Part shown: positions 11,909-23,574 of the stretch, one piece after another | Layout of the letters: every line of letters begins with the position of its first letter | How positions within the stretch are numbered: the first letter of the stretch is position 1 | Origin: Amphiura filiformis | Lineage: Eukaryota; Echinodermata; Ophiuroidea; Amphilepidida; Amphiuridae | DNA length: 64,000 nucleotides | Reading direction: 5' to 3' | Assembly (NCBI RefSeq): GCF_039555335.1 | Contig: NC_092644.1 | Span: forward strand, 43,820,667-43,884,666 | Notes under the pieces: generated by a model | Database searches by the model: none | Told to the model about the DNA's origin: nothing | The model's input: only the letters and a program-made list of their open reading frames with translations | Program-made: the position numbers and the translations under genes

Positions 11909-12140
11909 GAGCCATAGGCGTAGATCCAGAGGGGGGGGGGATCTCCCCAATATTTTGCCATGGGGATGGTCCATACAACCATCCCCCAAATTATCCTCAT
12001 ATTTGGCCATTTTAGCCCCCAAAGTGCAAATTTATTCCACTTTTGCACCATATTTCAACAGTTTAGCTTCAAAATGGCAAAGTTTTTTTGTACCATAAAC
12101 TTATTCTTTACCCAAAAGGTGCTGGATTCACTATACTTCA
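11909..12140. repeat. Dispersed repeat fragment related to 9124-9316 and 6049-6140
   Basis: Starts GGCGTAGATCCAGAGGGG and continues CAATATTTTGCCATGGGGAT, matching the element at 9124. It then has CAGTTTAGCTTCAAAATGGC and GTGCTGGATTCACTATACTT, matching 6062-6140. This suggests a longer parent element of which all three are pieces. Confidence 0.45.
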
Positions 12141-13705
12141 AGACATTTAAAGTCCAATTGAAGACATATTTGGTGCATCATTTAAACAGAAAAAAGGACC
12201 GAACCCAATTTGCAAGAAGCAAGATTTCAAACTGACACTATGCAATTTTAGAGACTCACAATCACTAAAACATACATGGATCGATGCTGACAAAATTTGA
12301 TGGGCCCTACATATCGGGAGTAGGTCCTAAATGCCAAAAGCCGAGAATAAATGCACAATATCGGGTGTTTCTCTATTCAAATCTTGCAATATCTGAACGC
12401 GTACGTTTTCAAGATTTTGTACGCATTGGACTTTGGGACTAATACACATGTTTTGTGTGTTAAAGTAAACCCTGCTGAGCCCACAAAGTGCCATGGAAAG
12501 AAAAAAATATCTTGGGCCCGATTCAGTAGTTTTGGCCTCAAATTATTAGTTTGTGCCCAGACTTAGTAACTCAGGGCCCGACTTAGTAACTAGGGGCCCT
12601 GAGTTACTAAGTTGGGGCCCTGTGTTACTAAGCTTGGGCCTTGAGTTACTAAGTCAGTGACCCAAATTACTAAGTCGGACCCAAGTTTAATACTAAGTTT
12701 CTATCACAGGGCCCTAACTTTCTATCTCCAGGCCCCAAATTGGTAAGTTAGAAAAGAATGATTCTTATGAAATTTGAATGCCTTATGATACTCAATTTAT
12801 TATCCAGTAAAGTTGAAATAATATGACTATGTTGAAATTAGCACATTTGATTTTTGCATATAATATATACAGAGCTAAGTACAATTCAGCTGCAAGTAGG
12901 TAGCTGCAGGTGCAACTTGTGAAAACCTAGACAGGGATCAATGACTAAGTATTCTGGACCTTCAATAGACCATTTAAAGTGAGGTATACATTCATTTACA
13001 TTAGACCTTTGTGGCCTAATCCTTTTATTAACCAATAAAAAAAGATTACTAAGCTCATTGTACATACCAGATTTTTGATGTTGCAGTCAGGTTCACAGTT
13101 AGGTTGAGTTCTCTATACACCATGATTTGAAGTAACAATGAACATCTCCTGAAAGTAGTTGCTGTAACTGTACAGTTCACTTCAAGTTGACATCACTGAA
13201 ACCTAGTTATGAAAATTCAAAAAATAAAAAAATGTGGCAACATTTTACAAGAACAAACATGTTTTTTAGGTTTCTGAAATTGGGCTGAACTCCCTGCTGT
13301 ACTTACCATAATCATGATGTATGTAAAAGAATCCTACCCCAAAATTACATGGGAGGCCTAGCCTAAAGTAAATGATTAGTATACAAGCATTGAATGTTTA
13401 CCGAGTTCAAAGCTATGAATATCTTCATGAAGTGAAATATGGAATGTTCCATTCAACAAGGCTTTTACCGAGTTGAATGAAACAGTTCATATTTCACCGA
13501 ATGAAAATATTTTTCCATTGAACAAATAAAAACATTCAAACTCATTATCTTAAGTTCCATTGCTTCCACTTAATTTTATAAATCACCAGGAACACAAAAT
13601 AAATCAAAAGATATCTAAATGCGATATTTATTTTAGAAGCAACACCCGCACCTATTAGCAAGTCAAAGGGGAAACTTCACGCTATACGCTCGCACGTCTG
13701 ACAGC
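12141..13705. repeat. Intergenic; contains a palindromic TTACTAAG/GGGCCC repeat cluster at 12530-12745
   Basis: Within 12530-12745 the words GACTTAGTAACT, GAGTTACTAAGT and GGGCCC(C)T recur in alternating orientation with ~20-25 bp spacing, so the segment can fold on itself in many ways. The rest, including inverted words around 13390-13520 (AGTGAAATATGGAATGTTCC and its complement), shows no gene. Confidence 0.5.
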
Positions 13706-13719
13706 GTTGCTATGGCAAC
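13706..13719. promoter_or_regulatory. Candidate RFX X-box, GTTGCTATGGCAAC
   Basis: A perfect 6+2+6 palindromic X-box as known for RFX-family transcription factors. It sits in a locally GC-richer segment (13680-13770) with a CCAATCA word at 13811-13817. No adjacent gene start was identified, so function is unproven. Confidence 0.35.
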
Positions 13720-13887
13720 TCCGCATCCGTGCAATGGAAAAATGACTATTGCACAGACGCGGTGTGCAAGAGCTGGCCGTTAAAAATAGCAGAAATTTCA
13801 TAGTAGTGGGCCAATCAAATGACAAGAAACTTTGTATGAGTTATATAATACCAAATACAAAATGTCTTTGAACAAATTTGTCTATTT

Positions 13888-14100
13888 TAGGTACAGCACT
13901 CCCACTGGGAGGGGGGTCTTTGAAAAAATGTGTACTTTTTATACCGGGGGTAGCTGTTTTTGCCACCCAGTATACCAATTTTCCACAAAAAACACAATAT
14001 GCACCCAATTGGGCGCATTGGTCAGTTGGTCTCCACTCATGGATATACCAAAATCGCTGAAAAGGTACCCCAAAACCGTGGCACATCCCTGTATACCTTC
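13888..14100 (-). repeat. Dispersed repeat, inverted relative of 3751-3979
   Basis: Read on the minus strand it starts with GGTATACAGGGATGTGCCAC and continues GGTTTTGGGGTACCTTTTCA, paralleling 3754 onward. Open frames of 60-102 codons overlap here on both strands but are by-products of the repeat. Confidence 0.55.
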
Positions 14101-14257
14101 AACCAGGAAGAATCTCCCTGCACTCGTCAGCATAATGTAAAATACCATGCTGATGATACCCAGATTTATTTGGTGGTAGATCCTAAATTATTTACTGCCT
14201 ATTTTGTCTTCCATACATGCCATATGACTGCCTATTTTGAATCTATTTAAGTTTGAG

Positions 14258-14550
14258 GGTCATTAAGGGGTAATAAAGGGGTCAAAGTTCAAGATTTTCA
14301 AAATGTTCCAATTGAGCTGAAATTTAAATGCAATGATCCTTATGACATTCTAAAGATTTTAGAAATATTTTAAAATTCATTTAAGGTCATAAAGGGGTCA
14401 AAGGTCAAGTTTTTCAAAATGTTCCAATTGAGCTGAAATTTAAATGCAATGATCTTTATGACATTTTAAACATGTTTTAAATATTTTTAAATTCATTTAA
14501 GGTCATTAAGGGGTCATACAGAGGTCAAAGGTCAAGTTTTCAAAATGGCA
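14258..14550 (+). repeat. ~120-bp tandem repeat, 2-3 units, with GGTCAAAGGTCA words
   Basis: CAAAATGTTCCAATTGAGCT recurs at 14299 and 14415 (116 bp apart), and a third unit starts but diverges after CAAAATGG at 14541. Each unit carries GGGGTCAAAGTTCA, GGGGTCAAAGGTCA or AGGTCAAAGGTCA (14522-14534). The last is a perfect direct repeat of AGGTCA spaced by one base. Confidence 0.8.
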
Positions 14551-14836
14551 GCTTTCCATGATCAATGTATATTAAAATTACAATTAATGAAACAGTCTTA
14601 TTTCAAAAATTAATCTTATCCAGCACAGTATTGCTGCTTGATCAGATCGTCACAATCATCCACCTAATTTACCTCGTGCCCTTGCAAAGGGCACAGTTGT
14701 TCTAGTTTAATACTTGTTTTCCCAGGCTCAACTACATGACTGCATAATTTACTGCAAGTGCAACTGGCAATTTTAAATGTCTTCGACTGCTTTCTATGGC
14801 AGTCGAAGCATTTAACTCTATGGTACGACTGCCTAT

Positions 14837-16587
14837 TTAAGGTTTTACCGTCGTCAGCCGATTCGACTTGACTATTGCGCCTGTTTTCAAGGCGTGCGTA
14901 CGCCGCGTCGTGTTCTGCGTTGCGTTGCAGACATCGCAGAGAACGATGCGTGTTGTGCGTGTCAATGCTATTTTTGCGCACCGGCGATAACTAGGGCCAA
15001 AAAATAAAGAAAACAATGTTTGCTGAGCGCAAAAAAAGTGGTCGCTTCTAATATGTTAAATATACAACATGTACAAACCAAATCTTGCCAGCGTGCTTCC
15101 AGTAATAACGGACCTGGACCCCTCCCCAAAGTAGGCCTACGACAGTAGGGTCCAATAGATGGTATGAAGTTATAGGCCTACCAAACAAACACAGAATCAG
15201 GTTTTTTTTAACATTAGGCCTAAACGAGTGTTGGGTAAATTTGTTAATTCGTTTTAATAATATTTTGGCCTAAATGTTGGGTAAGCACTACGGTATATTG
15301 GCGTATTAAAGGTTATACGTTTGTAGAACGTTTCATAATGAAACACGCTACAACAATATTAAAAACATGTGAAAATGTTATTGTAGACATATATTATTTT
15401 GGCAACATTGTTCCAACTAAGAATATGTTTTGCAGCAAGTGTTCAATGTTTTTGATTGTTATTTTCATAATGCATGCGATATAGACAACACCATCAAAAC
15501 TATTTAGTTTAAAAAACATGTGTCATACATTTACAAAAATGATATCATAATTGGCCAAACGTTTTTCTACAGCTATAGGCAACCCAGCGTTTAACTTTGC
15601 TTTAAATTGAACTGCAACAATTGATGATATGAATCCACCTCGAGATAATTCCGAAGGCCTATAGTTTTTGTGACCAAAAGGTTTTCCTCTCGGTAAAGGC
15701 ACTAAGCATGCTAAGTAGGCCTATGCCTATAATAATTGTAGGCCTATTATAGTCAAACGCTTCCGCCCATGGTGTCAAACGCTTCGCTTTAACATGTTTA
15801 ATAAATCCTCTTTTTGGTCATTCGAGTCAGGTGAACATAAAGCTGAAAATAACTCACTTTGTGTAACTTGATTACTCTTTGGCCCAATATCTTTGCAGAA
15901 TGGGAGTCTTTCTTACACCCGCTTGTGACCAAAATACACCAAATTAGAATTAGGCTAAGAATTTTTTGATATTCTTAGCCTTAATAGTCGACATCATATT
16001 TATAAATGTTCCTAATTATGAACACTTTTTAGCCTAAGTAGGCCTATCTTAGGGAACTTTTTTTTACAGTGAAAAATTTCCTGCGTAAACAGACAATTCC
16101 TTTTTGTGGCCATATGCGTAAATGAACGCTGATCCGGCATCAGATCGCGCTTCATACCAGCGCGTTGGCACGCACCAAAATATCCATGTACGCAATTAAC
16201 TACGCATGGTGTCGCAGAAAAAATGCATTTTTGACCTATTTTGGTCAATTTACGCGAAAACTAGGTCCGGTACCCCCAATTTTTTTTGCGCGATTTTACA
16301 GAGCTTTTTCTTTTTCATAACATATATAAAATTAAAAAATTTTGTCTCGACAATTTTTTATACAACGCAAAAAGGTGATATATTTTGGGCAAATTGCTGA
16401 TTTTGCCATTGAAGTGTACAGAGATTTTTGGAAATGTACACCTCTTTTAAAACGGCTGTAGCTCAAAAGTGAGGTCCGGCACCCCCTGTTTTTTTTCCTG
16501 ATTTATTATCTACACATATTAATGTACAAAATATGTCAATTTAAAACAATTTCGTCGATAGGTTTAGTAACGACGGTAAAACCTTAA
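14837..16587. mobile_element. Candidate 1.75-kb TTAA element with GGTTTTACCGTCGT ends
   Basis: TTAA|GGTTTTACCGTCGT at 14837-14854 has an exact inverted match at 16570-16587, ACGACGGTAAAACC|TTAA. A 14-bp terminal inverted repeat plus TTAA on both sides is what piggyBac- or Kolobok-type elements leave. Inside I see no transposase-like frame (longest open frames under 110 codons), so it would be non-autonomous or decayed. Only one copy is in the window, so repetition elsewhere is unverified. Confidence 0.55.
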
Positions 16588-16635
16588 GTAGGGACACTCC
16601 AAAACCAAAAAAAAAGAAACTTTTTTTTTTTTTGA

Positions 16636-16905
16636 AATTCGAGTATAATCCCACCAGTGTTTACTCTGAGGCTGTATATCTCAATTTTGTCCCAGTGAAA
16701 ACTATATTTGGCGCACACAAATTTGAAATGTTACATTACAATAAAGTCAATTTGGAGAATTGCTGAGTCAAAATTGGACCAATTTTGGATGCAGATGCTT
16801 CATTTGGAACAACCAAATTCCAGAGAGAGTACAAACACTGAATCCCACCCCCAATTGTGAAAAAATTTTCACCTAAAAACGGTGGGACTATACTCGGACC
16901 AATAC
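16636..16905. mobile_element. Small TIR repeat, GAGTATAATCCCACC ends
   Basis: GAAATTCGAGTATAATCCCA on the left pairs with TGGGACTATACTCGGACCAA on the right. The ~270 bp interior has no coding capacity. A T-run precedes the left end. The target duplication is not clear. Confidence 0.5.
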
Positions 16906-16983
16906 GGTAATTGTCAATTTTCCAAAGCTTTTCATGCACATCCACACATCCCTGGCACACACCAGATTATATCCAATTATAGC

Positions 16984-17328
16984 TTTAGGAGTATTTCGTG
17001 ATCCTAGCATCCTCTTTTTATGACATTTTTCAGTACATATCCACGAAAAAAGCCTATTCCCAAAATTTCAGTTGATTCCGATTTTGCGTTTGCGAGTTAT
17101 GCATGATTATGTGTATTACACTGCTCCATAGACAATGCGTTGTAATTTCGTTCTGGTGCACCAGAACGAAATTCAAATTTCACGATATCTTTGCAAAACA
17201 AATTAATTTGCAAGAAATATTTTGAACATAAACATTATGTAGCCAGAGGTTTCCAGCGATATAAAAATCTCAACTTTTTTTGAGAAAAGTGGGGGGATGA
17301 GGCTGTGGATCACGAAATGCCCCTTTAA
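16984..17328. mobile_element. TTAA-type MITE with GCATTTCGTGATCC ends
   Basis: The right end reads GGATCACGAAATGCCCC|TTTAA. The left end TTTAGGAGTATTTCGTGATC is its diverged complement. Length is ~345 bp and no ORF is present. The left TTAA is mutated to TTTA. Confidence 0.6.
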
Positions 17329-18057
17329 TATAATTATTATCATTAATTATCTACATCAGGATTTATATCCAATATTTATTAATACTTAACCTATAGATAA
17401 GCTCCTAGAAATCATAAATTTCTCAGTGTTTACAGGTACAGGAACTCTCTATTCATGTGACCATGGATGTGACTCAGATGCACTATTCCAACACAGAATC
17501 TGTGATCCCAAGTACATGGCGGAAAGTGTTCACTGCTAACACCAGTCACATGTAGTGTTTCATTTGTGCACTTGTGCATGTAGGGGAGTTTATTCCGATG
17601 GGGAATATTAAAATGATGAATAAAAGCTATGAACACGATAACTTGAAATTCACCACAAAAACAATTTCTTGAAATGTTTTTTCAGTTTGATGCTTTTTTT
17701 CTGTACAATTGAATGCGACATGTAACTTTTATGTATATGGGTGGCATAAAGTGTGCACATCAGGCTGGAGGCTGTCACAATGTAGGTATCTACACTGTAT
17801 GTAGCATACACATTCTGTGTAGCCATGACCATATTTACCTTTTTCATGGCCCTGGGCCAGGCTAAAATTTAGGGCACTGGCTATCTGGCTTAATGTGTTA
17901 CTCCCCACCCAACCCCATCCCATGTAACCTAGATTTGTTTTGATTATGATATACATGTAGGACTCACAGTGCAGTGGGATTCATGAATGGGAAGTGAGAG
18001 TAGATCTAGCTCAGTCTGACTCTCACTTTCCTGCATGCATTTAGCCATGTATGTATG
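17329..18057. other. Intergenic stretch, no supported gene
   Basis: Open frames of 65-75 codons on the minus strand are shadow frames without domain content. No inverted ends were found. Confidence 0.4.
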
Positions 18058-18612
18058 GTACCCGTACTCCATGGGTATGGGTACGGGTCCCGGCCATGAG
18101 TACGGGTCCCAGTTCATGAGTACGGGTACGGGTCCGAAGCCACGGGTACAGGGAACGGTTGCTCGAGAACTCTAGCTTCGAATTTGCACACGATAGTTAC
18201 GCATTCAATGCTAGAGTACATTGCTATCATTTTTCGGTCGGACAGCGGTGCACTTTTTTGCACCGGAGGTTATTTATTCTGTTAATGTTGAAATTTGGAT
18301 GAAAGTTATTTGATGAGTCAACGGTATCTTTTGAGCAAGATTTGCCTATTTTGGACAGTTTAAAATTTTGCTGAAGTGTACTTTTAGCAACAGTTTTGAT
18401 GCGATCGCCTGTTGTGATCGACTGTGTTTACTTCTGGACTTCCAATCAGAAGTCGAATCCGACTAGATTTTGGTCTCTAGCCTAGAATGTGAAGCTATCG
18501 GTGAGCAAATTTTGGCTAGACTTCTCGAGCAAGGGTACGGGTCTGAAGCCAAAAGAAGGTGTGAGTACGGGACTACGCCACGGGTACGATTACGGAGCCA
18601 TGGGTACGGGTG
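18058..18612. repeat. TACGGGT minisatellite split by a foldback element (18159-18532)
   Basis: GGGTACGGGT-type words occupy 18058-18158 and resume at 18533-18612. Between them lies a foldback whose ends are TTGCTCGAGAACTCTAGC and its complement ending CTTCTCGAGCAA. The same foldback ends occur as a compact ~92 bp hairpin at 34982-35073. Confidence 0.7.
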
Positions 18613-18927
18613 TGATAACCCCAGTTTATTAATATGTTGGAAATATTGTAGGTATGCTAGGTGAATTCAAATTTGCCATCAAATTGCATCATTTTATATA
18701 TTAAAGCCCTTGAGTAAACAAAGCCAAAACTGAAAACCTTTTTTTCATAGCACTTTCCGTAGCAAAGTTACATCTTGTCAAATACTGACTTTCATCAAAA
18801 AGATTCAGCTAGCAAAATTCACCAAAACGGCATTTCGGGGTGTTTCTAGATCTTAGTCTCATGGCGATAGCAGCTTTTTAATGGAACTGCTATAAAATCC
18901 TCTATAATTCCATGTGCGACTTGATTA

Positions 18928-19347
18928 GGGGCTGTGCAATAATTATCAGCCCCCGGAGATAAAATTTCGAACGGCTCGCCAAAAATCGCTTGCCCCCCTC
19001 TCGGCCCGCCAAAATCGCTTGCCCCTCTAGGCCCGCCAAAAATTCTTTGCCCCCCCCCCTTGAACATGCCAAATTTTTGGGATCGCAAATTCCAAACTTT
19101 AAATGGTCTAGATGTATGTTGCGAGCGCAGCGCGCAGGAAAATTTGCATATTTAAGCGTTTCCGTACCATTTTCCTAAACCTTTTAAAGCATTTTATTAA
19201 AAGGTGCCCCGTGAATGCGTGCAAAAATCGCTTATGCCCCCCTCTCGGCTTGCCAAAATTGCTTGCCCCCCCTTTCGTCTCGCCAAAAAATTCTTGCCCC
19301 CCCCAATTTTACCCTCCCCCCAGGGCTCATAATTATTGCACAGCCCC
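18928..19347. mobile_element. Harbinger-like MITE, GGGGCTGTGCAATAATTAT ends
   Basis: Perfect inverted ends GGGGCTGTGCAATAATTAT and ATAATTATTGCACAGCCCC are flanked by TTA on both sides (18925-18927, 19348-19350), the TWA duplication of PIF/Harbinger. The interior carries repeated GCCAAAA(A)T(C/T)GCTTGCCCC words next to C-runs in both halves. No transposase. A truncated relative begins at 7569. Confidence 0.85.
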
Positions 19348-19671
19348 TTATCACCATAAAAAATCATATATTTGGGTCAAGTTAAGTATAGAAAACATAT
19401 TTATGTAGGCCTAGGTTTCCTTCACCGACCTATTCTCGAAAAAAATTCAAATTTCTATGTAAATATGCATTGTGTTTGGGCCCCGGTCTCGGCGAATTTC
19501 GCTGACTAGCAAATGTGTTAACTAAGGTTTGCCTGGGATACCTAAATATTGCTACTTGTGTAGTGGAGTTGGTATGGCATGTGAGCTCAACAAGTGATGA
19601 TGGTAATATAGTGTAACAGCTAAATTACTTGTGCTATTGGGCAATGGCAGAGAGGCTCTATACTATAGTGG

Positions 19672-20236
19672 GAATTCCAATTGAATGAATTAGGGGTTCA
19701 TTCATATATTTTCATGACTAAATGGTTGTTTATGCCCGAGGGGCCGCTTGCGGCCCGAGGGCATAAACAACCGTTTAGTCATGAAAATATATGAATGAAC
19801 CCCGTTCATACATACCAGAACATTTTGTGATTCTTATTTCATCAAAATAATAACAAAAAATTACAAGTAACATTATTAAAAAACATGATTTTCCTTGCAT
19901 TTTCCCTACCCGGCGATATCACATCCGGGACACCGGGCATAAACGCTGTTTATGACCGACTCTCGACCAATCACGCGTGCTGTTATATAGCGTGTATGTA
20001 TGAACGCAGCTTTCACTATAGCGTGACAAATTTTTGCGTACACTGCGAGATGTACGCCAGCGTATGCGACTGTGCGTGAGTAACGCGGAAGTGACTCCAA
20101 CCATGCCAACGCACTCGTGATTGGTTAGCATTGTATCCAAGGTTGTGCGTTCGCGTTGTAGTTTGAAATACGCAATATACGATCGCGGTTGGATTGAGTG
20201 CAGATGTTGAAAGCTGCATTCATTCAATTGGAATTC
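19672..20236. mobile_element. TIR element with a 55-bp perfect-like hairpin inside
   Basis: Outer inverted repeats GAATTCCAATTGAATGAA (19672-19689) and complement (20219-20236) bound ~565 bp. Just inside the left end, 19693-19803 is a near-perfect palindrome with ~55 bp arms (two mismatches) and almost no loop, centred on 19748. The right half is CG-rich (19905-20200) with CCAAT words (ACCAATCACGCG; GATTGGTTAGC). It has no coding capacity that I trust. Confidence 0.75.
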
Positions 20237-20599
20237 TTCAATTCAATTCTACTACAGCAGTGACATGTATATATACACCAGGGATGCATGATAAGTAACA
20301 AGTATTTTTAAGCTTACCTAGTTCTACTCCTGATTCAGTCTGAATGATGATGAACTAAGACTCGTAAATTGACGGGATTTACACGAACTTGCAGTTTCTG
20401 GCCAGTTTCCACAGTCGTAGACGATAACATGCATGCATGATAATAAATCGGACACACGGCCATTTCAATATCCCACTGACCGGTCTTCTACATGTACGAA
20501 CGAACAAATTTTTCTCAGGATAACGTCGCGCGACCAGTTCAGTAATTCGCCAAACGGGATGTTCACCCCGTTTGAGGTATTAGGCAGTGCTCCGTAATA

Positions 20600-20995
20600 T
20601 ACTCAGGGAGCTAAGACCCTTTCTGTGCACCCCATAGGACCAAACCAAACCAATTTTTTTAGGTTCCAAAGATGACCCTAAAACATAATCAGAAAAATAT
20701 AACCAAAAATATAAACTGGCCCCAAGACAATACGTCCTAGATATGTCAAACTATACATTTTCTGAATCCTTGTGACTAGGGGAATAGGCCTACATTGGAA
20801 TGATTTTTAACACAATTTGAGCAAGTTTAAAATTTTGACCCTATGCAAAGTTCGATGACCTTTTACCCCCTTTGGGGGCCAGTTTATATTTTTGGGAACA
20901 TCCCCATTATGTTTTGGGGTCATCTCAGGAACCTAAAAAGTTGGTTTGGTTTGGTCCTGTGGGGTGCACAGACAGTGGTCCTAGCTCCCTGAGTA
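20600..20995. mobile_element. Foldback element with TACTCAGGGAGCTA ends
   Basis: The left arm 20600-20725 and right arm 20873-20995 are diverged inverted repeats: ACTCAGGGAGCTAAGACC against GGTCCTAGCTCCCTGAGT, and CCAAAAATATAAACTGGCC against its complement. TA at both outer edges is compatible with a TA target, as in Tc1/mariner-type MITEs. No ORF. Confidence 0.75.
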
Positions 20996-21127
20996 TTACC
21001 CGGCATAAATCGCTGCTTCTTATCGATTCCTAAAATTTGACAGATGTTCCAAAATGGTTGGTAATTTGTCAAAAATTAGAAACAATAAAGTGACTAAATA
21101 CAATGAACCCTTCTTAATACCATGGTT

Positions 21128-21470
21128 ATTTACTTATTTATTTATTTATTTATTTAGTTATTTACTTCTTTTTCTTTCTTTTTCTCTTTTTTTCTTTCTT
21201 TCTTTCTTTCTTTCTTTCTTTCCTTTCTTTGTTTCTTTTTCATTTTTTCTTCATTTCTTTATTTTTCTTTCTTTCTTTCTCTCTATCTTTTCCTTTTTTC
21301 TTCTTTTTCTTTTTTCTTTATTTCTTTCTTGCTTTCTTTCTTTCTTTCTTTCTTTCTTAATTAATTAATAATTAATTAATTAATTAATTAATTAATTATT
21401 TGTATTTATTTATTTATTTATTTATTATTTGTCTGTTTTGTTCATTTAATCATGTATTTATTTATTTTCA
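21128..21470 (+). repeat. Compound microsatellite (ATTT, TTTC, TTAA)
   Basis: Runs of TTTA, then TTTC with interruptions, then TTAA, then ATTT. The 104-codon frame through it (poly Phe/Leu/Ser) is a product of the simple repeat. Confidence 0.9.
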
Positions 21471-22093
21471 TTTTTATTACCTCTCCCGTGTAAACTTTAA
21501 AGGCCGACGGTGCTCAAAATACAGTTCGTCATTTTTTATAATTTTGAGAACAGTACAAAATAATGGTTCAAGCATGCATTTGAACATATTTATTCACCAA
21601 TCTTTGGACTGAGAACAAATGATAATGATACAAATGAAAGGAATAATCCGAAATAGGGTGATAACGTAACTGATGCATGCTTGAACCACATTTTGTTCTT
21701 GTTCTCAAAATTACAAAAATGACATAGGCAATATCATTCATTATAGTGCAGAAGGCTGACGATTTTTTCAATCCATAGCTTTTGTTTACTATTAGCAAAT
21801 AACATTTATAGTTTTTAAAAAAAGATGTGATAGATAGATAGACGGATACTACGTTGCTCATGCTCAGGAATTCTATGGCCACTATAATTATATAATTTGC
21901 CTGCTAATTTGTTTGGGATCACACAAAACAAAAAATTACGCTGACAACAGTGTGACTCAGTATTTAGCCTGAGTCTCTCGGCCTCTCACTCGCCAAATAT
22001 CTAATATGGCGGCTAAACATGCCGTAGTATTCAAGACTGGAGGATTTAGCCTAACTCAGTACTTTTGAGTGTCGTCTCTCATAGTTTAAGTTC

Positions 22094-23574
22094 TCTAGAC
22101 CCCTATCGCAGTTTGAGACCCTTTCGCAGTTTTAGAGCCCTATCGCAGTTTTAGAGCCCTATTCGGATGTTACACCCTTTTGAGCTTTGGACGCCTTTTA
22201 TGGTTTTGCACCCGTTTCTGAATTTTTATACACCGATTAGACGCACACCTTTCTCGGCCGGTTTTACATCCCGTTACTGCGTTTAGACCCCTTTCCGAGT
22301 TCTAAAGCCATTATGGAAATTTACACCCTTTCTGTGTTTAGACCCCTTTCTGAGTTTTAGACCCCTTTTCTTAGTTTAAATCCCTTTCTGTGTATAGACC
22401 CCTTTCTAAGTTTTAGACTCCTTTTCTTCTTTTACACTCCTTTCTGTGTTTAGACCCCTTACTGAGTTTTAGATCCCTTTTCTTAGTTTAAATCCCTTTC
22501 TGTGTTTAGACCCCTTTCTAAGTTTTAGACCCATTTTCTTCTTTTACACCCCTTTCTGTTTTTACACCCCTTTCTGTGTTTTGACCCCCTTTTCTTTTTT
22601 TACATCCCTTTCTCCCTTTCTGTTTTTAGCCCCATTTCCGAGTTATAGACCCCTTTTCTTCTTTTTTACACACCCTTTCTGTTTTTAGCCCCTTTCTGAG
22701 TTATAGACCCCTTTTCTTATTTTACATCCCTTTCTGTGTTTAGACCCCTTTCTGTTTTTAGCCCCCTTTCCGAGTTATAGACCCCTTTTCTTAGTTTACA
22801 TCCCTTTCTGTGTTTAGACCCCTTTCTTAGTTATTCTGAGTTATAGACCCCTTTTCTTATTTTACATCCCTTTCTGTGTTTAGACCCCTTTCTGTTTTTA
22901 GCCCCTTTCCGAGTTATAGACCCCTTTTCTTATTTTACATCCCTTTCTGTGTTTAGACCCTTTCTAAGTTTTAGACCCCTTTTCTTAGTTTAAATCCTTT
23001 CTATGTTTAGACCCCTTTCTAAGTTTTAGACCCATTTTCTTCTTTTACACCCTTTCTGTTTTTAGCCCCTTTCTGAGTTATAGACCCTTTTCTTATTTTA
23101 CATCCCTTTCTGTGTTTAGACCCCTTTCTGAGTTTCCGAGTTATAGACCCCTTTTCTTAGTTTACATCCCTTTCTGTGTTTAGACCCCTTTCTGAGTTTT
23201 AGACCCCTTTTCTTATTTTATATCCTTTCTGTGTTTAGACCCCTTTTCTGTGTTTTAGACCCCTTTTCTTCTTTTACACCCCTTTCTGTTTTTAGCCCCT
23301 TTCTGAGTTATAGACCCCTTTTCTTATTTTACACCCCTTTCTGTGTTTAGACCCCTTTCTGAGTCTTAGACCCTATTTTGTATCTTCAAACCCTTTCTGA
23401 GTTTTAGACCCCTTTCTGATGTGATGTGTATAGACCCCTTTCTGCGTTTTAGACTACTTTTTGGATTTTACACCCCTTTCTGCGTTTAGACCCCTTTCTG
23501 AGTTTTAGACCCCTTTTTGGATTTTACATCCCTTTCTTAGTCTTAGACCCTTTTTGACCCATGTGGCCGCCCAT
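22094..23574 (-). repeat. Minisatellite array 2, inverted relative of array 1
   Basis: The same ~19 bp submonomers as 4134-5684 but on the opposite strand (GACCCCTTTCTGAGTTTTA, CATCCCTTTCTGTGTTTA). The right edge ends TTTTTGACCCATGTGGCCGC then CCA, the reverse complement of the left edge of array 1. The left part (22094-22320) holds more diverged units, consistent with decay toward the array's far end. Confidence 0.9.

Noticed and set aside
21054..21368. Apparent Phe/Leu/Ser-rich membrane protein
   Set aside because: It is the translation of a TTTC/TTTA microsatellite.
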